Source of the DNA: Arthrobacter terrae
GTDB taxonomy: Bacteria > Actinomycetota > Actinomycetes > Actinomycetales > Micrococcaceae
NCBI RefSeq assembly: GCF_015708085.1
Contig: NZ_JADNYM010000009.1
Span: 62,001-126,000, forward strand
DNA length: 64,000 nt
Direction of reading: 5' to 3'
Shown one piece after another: positions 9,135 through 18,149 of this stretch. Position numbers and translations under genes: made by a program. Within the stretch, counting starts at the first letter, position 1, and each line of letters begins with the position of its first letter. The notes beneath the pieces were generated by a model, which worked only from the letters and a program-made list of their open reading frames with translations, had not been told where the DNA came from and ran no database searches.

Positions 9135-10982
9135 CTAACCGGCGAAGGACGCGTCCGTGACGTCCTTGGCCTGTACCACCCAGCCGTTGCCCAGCCGTGA
9201 GTAGATGTCCTTATCGGTCTGCGCATACAGATCCAGCCAGCTATTGCCCGCACTGAGCCAACGCATCCCCTCCAGCGGCGCGAGCTGCTGCGGATCCGAT
9301 TTCAAATCCAGAATTTCCACCACTACCGGCCCGGTTGAGGACGGCCGCATAACGGCCATACTGGTCTCACTGATCCATACGCCCAGCCCAGGATTCACCG
9401 ACGACACCACGGTGATGGGAACCGTAAGGTCCTTGGGTACATCTCCGGTCCGTAAAATGCCAGCAAGCTGCACCGAACTGACGCCATTCAAAGTGGAAAT
9501 GATCAGCGCCCGGCTGCCATCCCGCGAGACCCTGAAATCAGTTACCGTCCGCCCCACCAGCCATTGGACAGAGAGAACGACGGCGGCAGGCGGCTGCCCT
9601 GGTTTGCTCACGTCCGGGTGGAAGGCAATGATCTGGCCGCCTCCATCGCCCGCGGCCGTCCAGATCCAGTCCTGCGGCGAAAACGACGGCGGAGTGAGAT
9701 TAACCCCGGTGGCTCCGGGAACCTCGGCCTGTCCCGGCGCCACACTGAAGGCCTGGCTGTGGTCTGCATTAAGGAACGCGTAAAGCGGTTTGGTGTAGGA
9801 CTGCGCCGGGTGCGAGGGCCCGTGCTTGGCCATGGAGGCGAGCCCGGCTATTGGCGATATCTGTCCGCTATCAAAATGCACCAGTTCATTTTTGGCGATA
9901 GCCACCTGGGTGTGCGGCACTTGGTTATTGACCACTAATGCCGGCTGCCCGGATTCCTGCGGTCCGAGGTCGATTTCGCGGGTATCCGCCCGCAGCGTGA
10001 CCGACGTGACGGTATTGAGGTTGCGCTGCAGAGTCAGTAGCAGCTGAGCCTGCATCTGCTGCCGCGCCTTCACCGTGGCGTCCAGCAGCGGTTGTGCGGT
10101 CAAATCCAGCTGGGCCACCCCATTGTTGATCGGTACCGAGTCGCGCACCAGCTTGATTCCATCCGGAAAAGCGCTGGCTACGGCGCCTTTGAGATACGGC
10201 GCGGGACCATTGAGCATCGCCCGGACAATGGATGTCGCCCGGGTAGTGGCCTTCCCTGCAAGCCAGCGAATGTCCGGCACGGCGTAGGCAAATGTCGGGT
10301 CATAAAAGTACAGCGAGTACGGGCTGTAGAGCGTGGCGAAGTTCGCGGACTGCAGCATGATCCCGTCCGGGACGCTGCTGATTCGCCATTCACCGTCTTC
10401 CTTGACCAGGGAGAACTTGACGGTCTGCACGGCACCGGGATCCGATGGTGTGAGAATGCCGTTTGCATCGACCAGCGATTGAAGGTCGAAGTCAATTTTG
10501 AAATCACTGCCGGCGCTACTCTTAGGACCATTGCCCGGGTCAATATCGCTGCCGATACTGACAACCTTGAAGCTGTCTTTGTAGACCAGTGTGCGGGCAT
10601 CGGCCTTCCAGGTCCCGGCGATCGTGTGGTCCAGGTATTGCCTCGCCACCTGGAAATCGTCCGAAACCCCGGTTCCGGCAGCGATGAACCCCTCAATAAT
10701 GCTCGTGGGGCTGGCACCCTGAACGGGGGCGTTCTGCCGGAAATCAATGTTGACCGGGTTATTGCGGCCGGCCACCGGATCGCTTTTGCCCACAACTCCG
10801 CTGCTGGGAATCACGGCGCACCCGGCGCTGCACAGCAGCATTACGACGACGACGGCCAGCAGGCGCAGCAGCGCCGCCGCGGGTGCTGCGCGCCGGGCAA
10901 CCGCACGACAGGTAGGTGAGCGGCGGATAGCTGGGCGACGGGTACGCGCGCAGCGGGCGTTCGGGTTATGACGGACGTTCAT
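9135..10982 (-). CDS. lpqB: Lipoprotein LpqB (GerMN domain)
   Basis: A 615-residue lipoprotein with a basic N-terminus, a hydrophobic segment (residues ~36-50) and a lipidation Cys at ~55 (LLCSAGC). Family knowledge: LpqB binds the sensor domain of MtrB and modulates MtrA phosphorylation and cell-wall homeostasis in actinobacteria. A GerMN domain lies in the middle (around YSPYSLYFYDP ... FPDGIKLV), followed by a beta-propeller-like C-terminal half. The ATG at 10982 overlaps the mtrB stop by one base (TGATG), so translation is probably coupled. This is the normal gene order. Confidence 0.95.
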   Translation of the reverse strand: MNVRHNPNARCARTRRPAIRRSPTCRAVARRAAPAAALLRLLAVVVVMLLCSAGCAVIPSSGVVGKSDPVAGRNNPVNIDFRQNAPVQGASPTSIIEGFIAAGTGVSDDFQVARQYLDHTIAGTWKADARTLVYKDSFKVVSIGSDIDPGNGPKSSAGSDFKIDFDLQSLVDANGILTPSDPGAVQTVKFSLVKEDGEWRISSVPDGIMLQSANFATLYSPYSLYFYDPTFAYAVPDIRWLAGKATTRATSIVRAMLNGPAPYLKGAVASAFPDGIKLVRDSVPINNGVAQLDLTAQPLLDATVKARQQMQAQLLLTLQRNLNTVTSVTLRADTREIDLGPQESGQPALVVNNQVPHTQVAIAKNELVHFDSGQISPIAGLASMAKHGPSHPAQSYTKPLYAFLNADHSQAFSVAPGQAEVPGATGVNLTPPSFSPQDWIWTAAGDGGGQIIAFHPDVSKPGQPPAAVVLSVQWLVGRTVTDFRVSRDGSRALIISTLNGVSSVQLAGILRTGDVPKDLTVPITVVSSVNPGLGVWISETSMAVMRPSSTGPVVVEILDLKSDPQQLAPLEGMRWLSAGNSWLDLYAQTDKDIYSRLGNGWVVQAKDVTDASFAG

Positions 10983-12859
10983 CAGAGAACCGTCCTTCCG
11001 GAAATCGGTTCGGCGCCGGTGATGTTGGATTCGAAGTCGACAGCGGGCACCAGCTCGCCCGTTAGATGCAGGTTCCCGGATGCGTCGTCGTCACCGCCGG
11101 GCGGAAGGCCCACCGGAGAAGGACCGGGCGCCGTACCGCTGCGGCGCGGCAGCGTGAGGCGGAAACAGGACCCTACGCCGGGTTTCCCCCACGCCTCGAG
11201 CAGTCCTCCATGCAGCCGGCTGTCTTCTGTGGCGATGGCCAGGCCCAGGCCGCTGCCTCCGGTAGTGCGGGCCCGCGCGGGGTCGGCCCGCCAGAAACGG
11301 TCAAAGGCCCGCGTCACCTCATCAGCGGACATGCCGATGCCGTGGTCCCGCACGGCCACGGCTATGGTATCCGCGTCCGATGCCACGAAAAGTTCCACCG
11401 GTTTCCCATCTCCGTGTTCCAGGGCATTGACCACTAGGTTCCGCAGAATTCTGTCAATGCGCCGCGGGTCCATGTCAACCACACTGCCGTATTTTTCGGT
11501 GCTCCCCGCGACTGTCAGGACAGAGCCGCATTGCTCAGCCAGAGGGTGAGCCCCCTCCATCACATTGTGGATGACGGCAAAAATGTCGCCCGGTTCCGCA
11601 TCAAGTACCGCTGCTCCCGCATCGAACCGGGAGATTTCCAGCAGATCCGCAAGCAGCGCCTGAAAACGCTCTACCTGGTGATAAAGCAGCTCAGCGGATC
11701 GCTTGTTCACCGGATCAAACGAATCCCTGGCATCGAAAAGAACCTCCGCAGCCATCCGGACCGTGGTCAGTGGAGTGCGCAGTTCATGGGAAACGTCGGA
11801 CACGAAGCTCTGCTGCATATGTGACAGCGTGGCCAGTTGCGTGATCTGTTCCTGCAGTGAATTGGCCATCCGGTTAAACGACGACGCCAGACGCGCCACC
11901 TCGTCTTCGCCCCGGACCACCATGCGTTCCTGCAGCTGGCCGGACGCAAGTTTCTCCGACACGGCGGCTGCCTGGCTGATCGGGAGGACAACATTGCGGG
12001 TCACATAAAGCGCGATGCCGCCAAACAACAGCAGCAAAATGCCGCCGCCAAGCCATAACACCGACTGGATATAGTTCAGCGTCACCTGCGCGTTGTTCAG
12101 GTCGTAGATCAGATACAGCTCATAATGAGTGCCGAGGAGATTAACATTACTGCCGACGGCGAGGGCGGGATGTTCCTCACTGCTGCCGGCACTCAAGGAA
12201 ATTGACTGCCAATACTGGCCCGAATGTCCCTGCACGGCCGTTCGCAGTTGATCGGGGATGATGGCCGGGGTGATTCCGCCGGAGCTCACGGTGGCGACGA
12301 ACAAGGAATTATTCTGTCCCGGCACCAAGACCATCAGGTACCTGCGTGTGTCGTCAGCGCCGCCGACCTCGAGGAGTTTAAGCGTGTCACGGACGTAGGT
12401 CGAGGCGGCCGGGACGTCGCTGAGCTGGGCGTTGTCGAAGCTTTCCTGGACTTGGGAGATGCCGCGGGACGATTCCTGTTTTGCCTGCTGCAGCCGTTCC
12501 TGGAAAAGTCCGTTGGCAATCTGGCTTGACAGGTAAGCGCCGACGCCCACTAGAGCGATAAACGCAATGAGCAGGGTGACCAGCACCGTGCGGAACTGCA
12601 GTGAGGTGCGCCAGCGACGGCGAAGCCCAAGCCGACGACGGTCCAGCCAGCGACCGGCCGGGCGCAGCACCCAGCGCAGCAGCAGGACCCAGGTCCTTCT
12701 CAGCCAACCCGGGATCCGTCGGAGGATCCCTCGCAGGCGCGCCTGCCTGGCTGCCCGGGCATCGGCCGCAGCGCCGGTCGTTAAATTGCCGCCCGCCGCA
12801 GGCATGGCTGGACTGGCCCCGCCACGGCCGCGCGGCTTGTGCTCTTGTAGCTTGGTCAT
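10982..12859 (-). CDS. mtrB: Two-component sensor histidine kinase MtrB
   Basis: A 625-residue sensor kinase for MtrA. After a basic Arg-rich N-terminus, TM1 is at ~89-112 and TM2 at ~266-287, with an extracytoplasmic domain between them. A HAMP domain follows. The H-box SFVSDVSHELRTPLTTVRMA has the phosphoacceptor His near 358. The N box (NLVVNALEHGDG) and the G boxes (DHGIGMS, GGSGLGLAI) are intact. The preferred start is the ATG at 12859, 22 bases after the mtrA stop; an in-frame GTG farther up overlaps mtrA. It forms an operon with mtrA and lpqB. Confidence 0.96.
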   Translation of the reverse strand: MTKLQEHKPRGRGGASPAMPAAGGNLTTGAAADARAARQARLRGILRRIPGWLRRTWVLLLRWVLRPAGRWLDRRRLGLRRRWRTSLQFRTVLVTLLIAFIALVGVGAYLSSQIANGLFQERLQQAKQESSRGISQVQESFDNAQLSDVPAASTYVRDTLKLLEVGGADDTRRYLMVLVPGQNNSLFVATVSSGGITPAIIPDQLRTAVQGHSGQYWQSISLSAGSSEEHPALAVGSNVNLLGTHYELYLIYDLNNAQVTLNYIQSVLWLGGGILLLLFGGIALYVTRNVVLPISQAAAVSEKLASGQLQERMVVRGEDEVARLASSFNRMANSLQEQITQLATLSHMQQSFVSDVSHELRTPLTTVRMAAEVLFDARDSFDPVNKRSAELLYHQVERFQALLADLLEISRFDAGAAVLDAEPGDIFAVIHNVMEGAHPLAEQCGSVLTVAGSTEKYGSVVDMDPRRIDRILRNLVVNALEHGDGKPVELFVASDADTIAVAVRDHGIGMSADEVTRAFDRFWRADPARARTTGGSGLGLAIATEDSRLHGGLLEAWGKPGVGSCFRLTLPRRSGTAPGPSPVGLPPGGDDDASGNLHLTGELVPAVDFESNITGAEPISGRTVL

Positions 12860-12881
12860 CCGTTCCCGCCGGCTCCGCGTT

Positions 12882-13556
12882 CTATTGCCCGGCCCGGTAG
12901 CCCACACCGCGCACGGTCAGCACCACCTCCGGCGCCTCCGGGTCCTGCTCGATCTTGGAGCGCAGCCGCTGGACGTGCACGTTGACCAGTCGGGTGTCCG
13001 CGGCATGCCGGTAGCCCCAGACCTGCTCCAGCAGCAACTCCCGGGTAAAAACCTGCCAGGGTTTGCGGGCCAGCGCGACGAGCAAATCGAATTCCAGCGG
13101 TGTCAGGGAAATCTTCTTTCCTGCCCGGTGCACGGTATGCCCGGCAACGTCGATCGTCACGTCCGCAATAGCCAGAGTCTCCGGCGCCTTTTGGTCACCC
13201 GGACGCAACCGGGCGCGGACCCGCGCCACCAGCTCCGCCGGCTTAAACGGTTTGGGAACATAGTCGTCGGCACCGGATTCGAGCCCGCGGACTACGTCGG
13301 AGGTATCCGATTTCGCCGTCAGCATCACAATCGCGACGTCGGACTCGGCACGGATCGCTCTGCAGACCTCGATTCCGTCCACACCCGGGAGCATCAGGTC
13401 CAGCAGGACCAGATCGGGTTTGGACGAGCGGAATGCTGCCAGCGCCTGCGCTCCATCCGCGCAAAAGAAGGGCTCAAACCCGTCATTGCGCAGCACAATA
13501 CCGATCATCTCCGCCAGTGCTTCATCATCATCAACTACCAGAATGCGTGCCTTCAT
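12882..13556 (-). CDS. mtrA: Response regulator MtrA (OmpR family)
   Basis: A 224-residue OmpR/PhoB-type regulator. The receiver domain starts MKARILVVDDDEALAEMIG, with the phosphoacceptor Asp near residue 53 (LVLLDLMLPG) and the K of the AKSD motif. The C-terminal winged helix ends VHVQRLRSKIEQDPE...VLTVRGVGYRAGQ. MtrA controls cell-wall hydrolase, division and replication-linked genes in actinobacteria. The start at 13556 begins the receiver fold directly and has no clear ribosome binding site. It is the first gene of mtrA-mtrB-lpqB. Confidence 0.97.
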   Translation of the reverse strand: MKARILVVDDDEALAEMIGIVLRNDGFEPFFCADGAQALAAFRSSKPDLVLLDLMLPGVDGIEVCRAIRAESDVAIVMLTAKSDTSDVVRGLESGADDYVPKPFKPAELVARVRARLRPGDQKAPETLAIADVTIDVAGHTVHRAGKKISLTPLEFDLLVALARKPWQVFTRELLLEQVWGYRHAADTRLVNVHVQRLRSKIEQDPEAPEVVLTVRGVGYRAGQ

Positions 13557-13725
13557 AGTTATATGTTCGCCTATCCCCCGGACAATGTCTTGTTGGCGGT
13601 CTTGTGCCCCGGGTCCGCGTCCGGTTCCGTTCAGCTGGCGGACTGCTGTAGCCGGCCCCAATAATGGCCGACGTCGTAGGGTGCCGCTAGGCTGAAGCCA
13701 GAGTCAGGACTGGGGCCGGCAGCCG

Positions 13726-13736
13726 TCGGTACAATC
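13726..13736 (+). promoter_or_regulatory. Probable promoter -10 region (TACAAT)
   Basis: TCGGTACAATC contains a good -10 hexamer, TACAAT, at 13730-13735, about 37 bases before the start of the five-gene operon. The same 11-mer precedes the J-domain gene at 35496-35506. No convincing -35 box is visible. Confidence 0.45.
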
Positions 13737-13772
13737 GCAGGATTGGCTGCCGTCAGCTATGGGGAGATACAC

Positions 13773-15053
13773 ATGACGCAGGAACCCGACCAGGCCCCGG
13801 CCCGACCCGCTGGCGAGCCGCGGCCGGGGCCAAACCAGCAGGGTGGCCAGGCACCCCCGTGGGGCCAGGCACCCCAGTGGGGCCAGGCACCCCAGTGGGG
13901 TCAGGCACCCCAGTGGGGCGAATATGCACCACCGCCTGGACCGGCTCAGTCCGGCGCGCCGCAAGGGCAATACGGCTGGCCGCAGCAGCAGTTCCCCGGC
14001 TACCAGCAATACGTGGCGCCGCCGAAACCCGGCGTCATCCCCCTCCGTCCTCTGGGACTGGGCGAGATCCTCGACGGGGCCTTTCAGGCGGCCCGCCGTA
14101 ACGGCAAGGCAATGTTCGGTTCCGCCCTGCTTGTCCAGGCCTTTTCGGCAGTGCTGACGGTCGTTCTGCTGACGGTATTCCTCAGCGGCGGCATTCCGAT
14201 TATGTCGATTGCGGAAGGGAACGTATCGACAAGCCAACTAGCATCCTTCGTCGTCCGGGCCGCAGCCACCCTGCTGATAGCGGCCTTGCTGCAGACCCTG
14301 ACGCAAATGACCCTGCAGGGTGTCCTGGTGGTTCCGGTATCCTGTGCAGTGCTGAACCGGACCACGACCTTCAAACAGATGTGGTACCTGGCCCGTCGCC
14401 GGATTGTTCCGCTGGTGGGGCTGTCGCTGCTGTACATGCTCAGCGTCGGTGTGGTGCTCGCCGTCGTCGTGCTTTTCGCTGTCCTGCTCATCGCGAATCT
14501 GCGCGTTGGTGGGGCCCTCCTCACACTGGCACTGGTGTTGGCCATGATCGCAGGATTCCTCTGGATCGCTGTGAAGCTGCTCATGGCACCGGCGGCAATG
14601 GTGGTGGAGAATCTGGGTATTTTCTCTGCCATCGCACGTTCCTGGCGCCTCACTGGGAACAATTGGTGGCGGACCTTCGGCATCTGGATAGTGACCAGCC
14701 TGATTGTTGGCGCCATCACCGGCGGGATATCCACCGCGGTGGGTTTTGTGGTCGGCATAGTGGGCGTACTGATAAATCCGAATCCGACGCCGGACCAGCA
14801 GATTCTGCAGGCAGTGCTGGGGCAGGGTGTCTCCCTCTTGATCACCAGTGTCATCGGGGCAGTGGCGCTGGCTTTCCAATCGGGAGTGCTCGCGCTGATC
14901 TACGTTGACCTGAGAATGCGCAAAGAGGGGTTCGACATCGTCCTCATGAAGGAACACGAGGGGGGTCCCGGCAGCGATCCGGACGGAATACCAGGCGGAT
15001 TGCCGCCCGACGGACAGCCCTTGAAGTGGCCCTGGAGCGCAGCTGAGACATGA
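13773..15053 (+). CDS. Glycerophosphoryl diester phosphodiesterase membrane-domain protein
   Basis: A 426-residue membrane protein. A cytoplasmic Pro/Gln/Gly-rich N-terminus contains four GQAP-type hexapeptide repeats (QAPQWG). The GPDPase_memb region follows (IPLRPLGLGEILDGAFQAAR), with about six hydrophobic segments. The catalytic phosphodiesterase domain is absent, so no lipid-hydrolysing activity is claimed. The start at 13773 lies behind GGGGAGA. The stop overlaps the next gene (ATGA), making this the first gene of an operon with DUF4129, DUF4350, MoxR and DUF58 proteins. That set is conserved in actinobacteria and thought to act at the envelope. Confidence 0.8.
   Translation: MTQEPDQAPARPAGEPRPGPNQQGGQAPPWGQAPQWGQAPQWGQAPQWGEYAPPPGPAQSGAPQGQYGWPQQQFPGYQQYVAPPKPGVIPLRPLGLGEILDGAFQAARRNGKAMFGSALLVQAFSAVLTVVLLTVFLSGGIPIMSIAEGNVSTSQLASFVVRAAATLLIAALLQTLTQMTLQGVLVVPVSCAVLNRTTTFKQMWYLARRRIVPLVGLSLLYMLSVGVVLAVVVLFAVLLIANLRVGGALLTLALVLAMIAGFLWIAVKLLMAPAAMVVENLGIFSAIARSWRLTGNNWWRTFGIWIVTSLIVGAITGGISTAVGFVVGIVGVLINPNPTPDQQILQAVLGQGVSLLITSVIGAVALAFQSGVLALIYVDLRMRKEGFDIVLMKEHEGGPGSDPDGIPGGLPPDGQPLKWPWSAAET
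13845..13916 (+). repeat. Four 18-base in-frame tandem repeats
   Basis: GGCCAGGCACCCCAGTGG and close variants occur four times (13845, 13863, 13881, 13899), encoding GQAPxW units in the N-terminus of the GPDPase-membrane protein. Confidence 0.92.
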
Positions 15054-15736
15054 TGGCAGCAGCCGGCTTCATCTTGACCTCCAGGAGCACGGACATTCCG
15101 GTCCTTCCCGGTGCCGATGAGGCCCGCCGATGGGCCCGGGACGAGCTTTCACGGAAAATCTATCAGGACGCTAAGCCGGGCCTGGCCGAGGAAATTCTGG
15201 CCCGAATCGTGAAATTCTTTACTGCTGCCTTCAATGGGCTCTCGGGGATCAACGGTAACCTCGGCTTTGTGCTGCTTGGGGTTGTGCTGCTGGCGCTGAT
15301 TGCCGTATCCCTCTGGCTGGTGCGTCCGCGGCTCAGTCGGCGGCAGATAAACCTCGAAGCAGAAGTTTTCGGCACCGAAGTGCTCCTGACGGCCGGCGAA
15401 CACCGCAAACTAGCACAACAAGCCGCGATGGTCGGCGATTATGGCGGCGCGGTTACCGCACAGTTCAGGGCCGTGGTCCGTACGGCGGAGGAGCGTGCCA
15501 TTCTTGACCCACAGCCCGGCAGGACTGTTGATGAAGCCACCGCGGGACTGATCCGCGCCTTCGGCGCTCAACGCCGGAACTTGCTGGCCGCGGCCGGCTG
15601 CTTCAATGGTGTGCGGTACGGCGATGTAGTTGCCGTACCGGCCGACTTTGCGCGGCTGAAGGAGCTGGACCACGTTCTGCTCGAGCAAAGGCCGCAATAC
15701 CACGACGGTCCCGGCGCCCTGGCGGCACCAGCGTGA
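15050..15736 (+). CDS. DUF4129 domain protein
   Basis: A 228-residue protein with one central membrane segment (LGFVLLGVVLLALIAVSLWL, ~residues 63-82). An N-terminal domain precedes it, and a C-terminal DUF4129 domain (residues ~125-215) follows, with GDYGGAVTAQFRAVVRTAEERA and the GRTVDEATA segment. DUF4129 proteins occur with MoxR/DUF58 genes; their biochemical role is unknown. The ATG overlaps the preceding stop by four bases. The stop overlaps the GTG start of the DUF4350 gene inside a tandem repeat. Confidence 0.82.
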   Translation: MMAAAGFILTSRSTDIPVLPGADEARRWARDELSRKIYQDAKPGLAEEILARIVKFFTAAFNGLSGINGNLGFVLLGVVLLALIAVSLWLVRPRLSRRQINLEAEVFGTEVLLTAGEHRKLAQQAAMVGDYGGAVTAQFRAVVRTAEERAILDPQPGRTVDEATAGLIRAFGAQRRNLLAAAGCFNGVRYGDVVAVPADFARLKELDHVLLEQRPQYHDGPGALAAPA

Positions 15737-15867
15737 GCGGCACCAGCGTGAGCAGCACCAGCGTGAGCGGCACCAGCGTGAGCAGCACCAGCGTGAGCGG
15801 CACCAGCGTGAGCGGCACCGGCGTGAGCAGCACCAGCGTGAGCGGCACCAGCGTGAGCGGCACCGGC
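15733..15867 (+). repeat. Nine 15-base repeats spanning the DUF4129 stop and DUF4350 start
   Basis: GTGAGCGGCACCAGC and near-identical units occur nine times without interruption. Every unit begins with an in-frame GTG for the DUF4350 gene and carries a TGA in the upstream gene's frame. The array encodes VSGTS/VSSTS pentapeptides. Confidence 0.95.
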
Positions 15868-17082
15868 ACTGTCCGGCAGCGGGCATGGAAACGGCTGCGG
15901 CGGCACCGTTTCTGGCTGATCGTCGGTACGGTGTCCGTGTTGGTCGCCGTGACCCTGTTCGCCCTCGGCAACCTGGGCCGGCACAGTACCGGCACCCTGG
16001 CTGTCGACAATCCGGCTCCGGACGGCGGTATGGCGGCGGCCACCATCCTGGCGCAGCACGGCGTCAAAGTTGCGGCGACGAATAGCCTCGCGGCAACGCT
16101 GGACCGGCTGCGGGATTCGGGTGCCTCCACAGCAACGGTGCTGCTCTTCGATCCGGCCGGAATTCTGGACCGCGGGCAGATCGAACGGCTGGCCGAAACC
16201 GACGCAACACTTGTGCTGGTGGAGCCGGGGCCGTTGACACTGCGCGGTGTAGCCGCAGCGTCCGGAACCACAGCCGGCAACGGTTCCGGCATCACTGCGG
16301 CCGGATCGGCAGTATTTCCTACTGACACCGCGGCGGCTGCCTGCACAAATGACGACGCCTCGGCGGCCGGGAGCATCAGCTCCGACGCCGGTACGGTGTA
16401 CCGCGGACCGGTGATGTGCTTTCCGGATGTGTACACTGCCAGCGGCGGAACGGCTCCCGGCAGTGCGGACGCGCCCGCTGGGCTGTATGCGGCGAGCGCG
16501 GACGGCCGGGTCGTGGTGATCGGCAACCACCGGATCCTCAGCAATGACAAACTGGCGGCGAGCGGCAACGCGGCCCTGACGCTGCGGATGCTGGGGAAGA
16601 ACGCGGAGCTGCTCTGGTATACGCCCTCGCTGCAGGACCTGCCGCAGGAGGCCGTACCCAAGGATCTCTCCTCACTCACTCCATCATGGCGGGTGCCGGT
16701 AGGGATCTGGCTGCTGATTGTCGCCGTTCTTGGCATGCTCTGGAAGGGCCGCCGGGATGGGCCGATTGTGCCGGAGCCGCTCCCGGTTACGGTGAAGGCG
16801 GCCGAGACGGCGGCCGGGCGTGCCCGGCTCTACGAAGATGCCGGCGCGAGTGAAACCGCCGCTGCTGTTCTGCGCGCGGGCGCGATGCTGCGCATGTCCC
16901 GGCATCTGCGGCTCGGGCGGGCGGCCTCCGAAGCGGACGTGCTTGCCGCCGTCGCACGCCACACCGGGTGTCCTGATCAACACGTCGCTGACCTGCTCCA
17001 CACCCGGCCGGCCACGGGACCTGCCCTGCTGCGCTGGGCCAGGGAACTGAACACGCTAGAGAAAGAAGTAACCTCCAGATGA
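15733..17082 (+). CDS. DUF4350 domain membrane protein
   Basis: Up to 449 residues. The first ~45 are nine pentapeptide repeats (VSGTS type). A basic stretch and TM1 (~residues 56-77) are followed by an extracytoplasmic DUF4350 domain (GGMAAATILAQHGVKVAATNS ... VVVIGNHRILSND). TM2 is near WLLIVAVLGMLW, and a cytoplasmic tail ends RWARELNTLEKE. The GTG at 15733 gives the four-base overlap usual in this operon, but any of the other eight repeat GTGs could also initiate, so the true N-terminus is uncertain. Its stop overlaps the MoxR start (ATGA). The function is unknown; the context is the MoxR envelope operon. Confidence 0.8.
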   Translation: MSGTSVSSTSVSGTSVSSTSVSGTSVSGTGVSSTSVSGTSVSGTGTVRQRAWKRLRRHRFWLIVGTVSVLVAVTLFALGNLGRHSTGTLAVDNPAPDGGMAAATILAQHGVKVAATNSLAATLDRLRDSGASTATVLLFDPAGILDRGQIERLAETDATLVLVEPGPLTLRGVAAASGTTAGNGSGITAAGSAVFPTDTAAAACTNDDASAAGSISSDAGTVYRGPVMCFPDVYTASGGTAPGSADAPAGLYAASADGRVVVIGNHRILSNDKLAASGNAALTLRMLGKNAELLWYTPSLQDLPQEAVPKDLSSLTPSWRVPVGIWLLIVAVLGMLWKGRRDGPIVPEPLPVTVKAAETAAGRARLYEDAGASETAAAVLRAGAMLRMSRHLRLGRAASEADVLAAVARHTGCPDQHVADLLHTRPATGPALLRWARELNTLEKEVTSR

Positions 17083-18137
17083 GCGAACCGTATCCCGACG
17101 CGGACGTCAGCGACAGCCGGCAGCCTGCTTGGTCTTCCACTGCCCTGCCCCCGGCGGGACCCCCCGCACAGGATCCGCCCGGAAGTCACGATCCGGTACG
17201 TCAGGCGCTGCTGGATGTGCGCACCGAAGTGGCGAAAGCCGTCGTGGGACAGGATGCAACCGTGACCGGCTTGCTGATCGCCCTGCTGGTGCGCGGTCAC
17301 GTACTTATCGAAGGAGTTCCCGGTGTGGCTAAGACTCTGCTGGTGCGAACGCTCTCCGCAGCGCTGAGCCTGGAAACCAAACGAGTCCAGTTCACCCCGG
17401 ACCTGATGCCCGGGGACGTAACCGGCTCGCTGATTTATGACACGCACAGCTCCGCATTTACCTTCCGGGAGGGCCCGGTCTTCACAAATATCCTGCTCGC
17501 GGATGAGATCAATCGGACGCCGCCGAAAACGCAGGCCGCGCTGCTGGAGGCAATGGAGGAGCATCAGGTGTCGGTGGACGGCGTTTCCCGAAAACTGCCG
17601 GCCCCGTTCATGGTGGCCGCGACGCAAAATCCGGTGGAATATGAGGGAACGTATCCGCTCCCGGAGGCGCAGCTGGACAGGTTTCTGCTCAAAATGACGA
17701 TGCCGCTGCCGGAACGCGACGACGAAATAGAGGTGGTGCGCCGGCACAGCACCGGGTTTGATCCGCGGGATTTGGCCGCCGCCGGTGTCCGCCCGGTGGC
17801 CGGTGCACTGGAGCTTGAGCGAGCCCGGAAAGCGGTCAATCAGGTCAGCATTTCCCCCGAGGTGCTGGCCTACATCGTGGATCTGGTCCGCGCCACTCGT
17901 GCCGCGCCGTCCTTCCAGCTCGGCGTCTCACCCCGCGGTGCCACGGCACTGCTGAACACGTCGCGGGCCTGGGCCTGGCTGTCCGGACGTCGTTTTGTCA
18001 CGCCCGACGACGTCAAGGCGCTGACGCTGCCCGCGCTGCGCCACCGTGTCGGACTGCGGCCCGAAGCCCAGATGGACGGAGTCAGCGTCGATAATGTGCT
18101 GGGCAGCATTTTGGCCACCGTTCCCGTGCCGCGCTGA
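17079..18137 (+). CDS. MoxR-family AAA+ ATPase
   Basis: A 352-residue AAA+ protein. A Pro-rich N-terminal ~35 residues precede the ATPase core. Walker A is GVPGVAKT (~79-86), Walker B/sensor is NILLADEINRTPPKTQAALL (~137-156), and the sensor-1 ATQNP motif is intact. MoxR ATPases are chaperone-like factors acting with adjacent DUF58 or von Willebrand-type proteins. It overlaps the DUF4350 gene by four bases and the DUF58 gene follows 12 bases later. Confidence 0.94.
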   Translation: MSEPYPDADVSDSRQPAWSSTALPPAGPPAQDPPGSHDPVRQALLDVRTEVAKAVVGQDATVTGLLIALLVRGHVLIEGVPGVAKTLLVRTLSAALSLETKRVQFTPDLMPGDVTGSLIYDTHSSAFTFREGPVFTNILLADEINRTPPKTQAALLEAMEEHQVSVDGVSRKLPAPFMVAATQNPVEYEGTYPLPEAQLDRFLLKMTMPLPERDDEIEVVRRHSTGFDPRDLAAAGVRPVAGALELERARKAVNQVSISPEVLAYIVDLVRATRAAPSFQLGVSPRGATALLNTSRAWAWLSGRRFVTPDDVKALTLPALRHRVGLRPEAQMDGVSVDNVLGSILATVPVPR

Positions 18138-18149
18138 GCGGGATGTCCG

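Noticed and set aside
15733-15867. CRISPR-like array
   Set aside because: Units are contiguous 15-mers with no spacers, lie inside a coding sequence, and no cas genes are present.
15568-16736. Minus-strand frames with AHAGA or LTLVP repeats
   Set aside because: The repeats are only the reverse translation of the 15-base array; the real genes are DUF4129 and DUF4350 on the plus strand.
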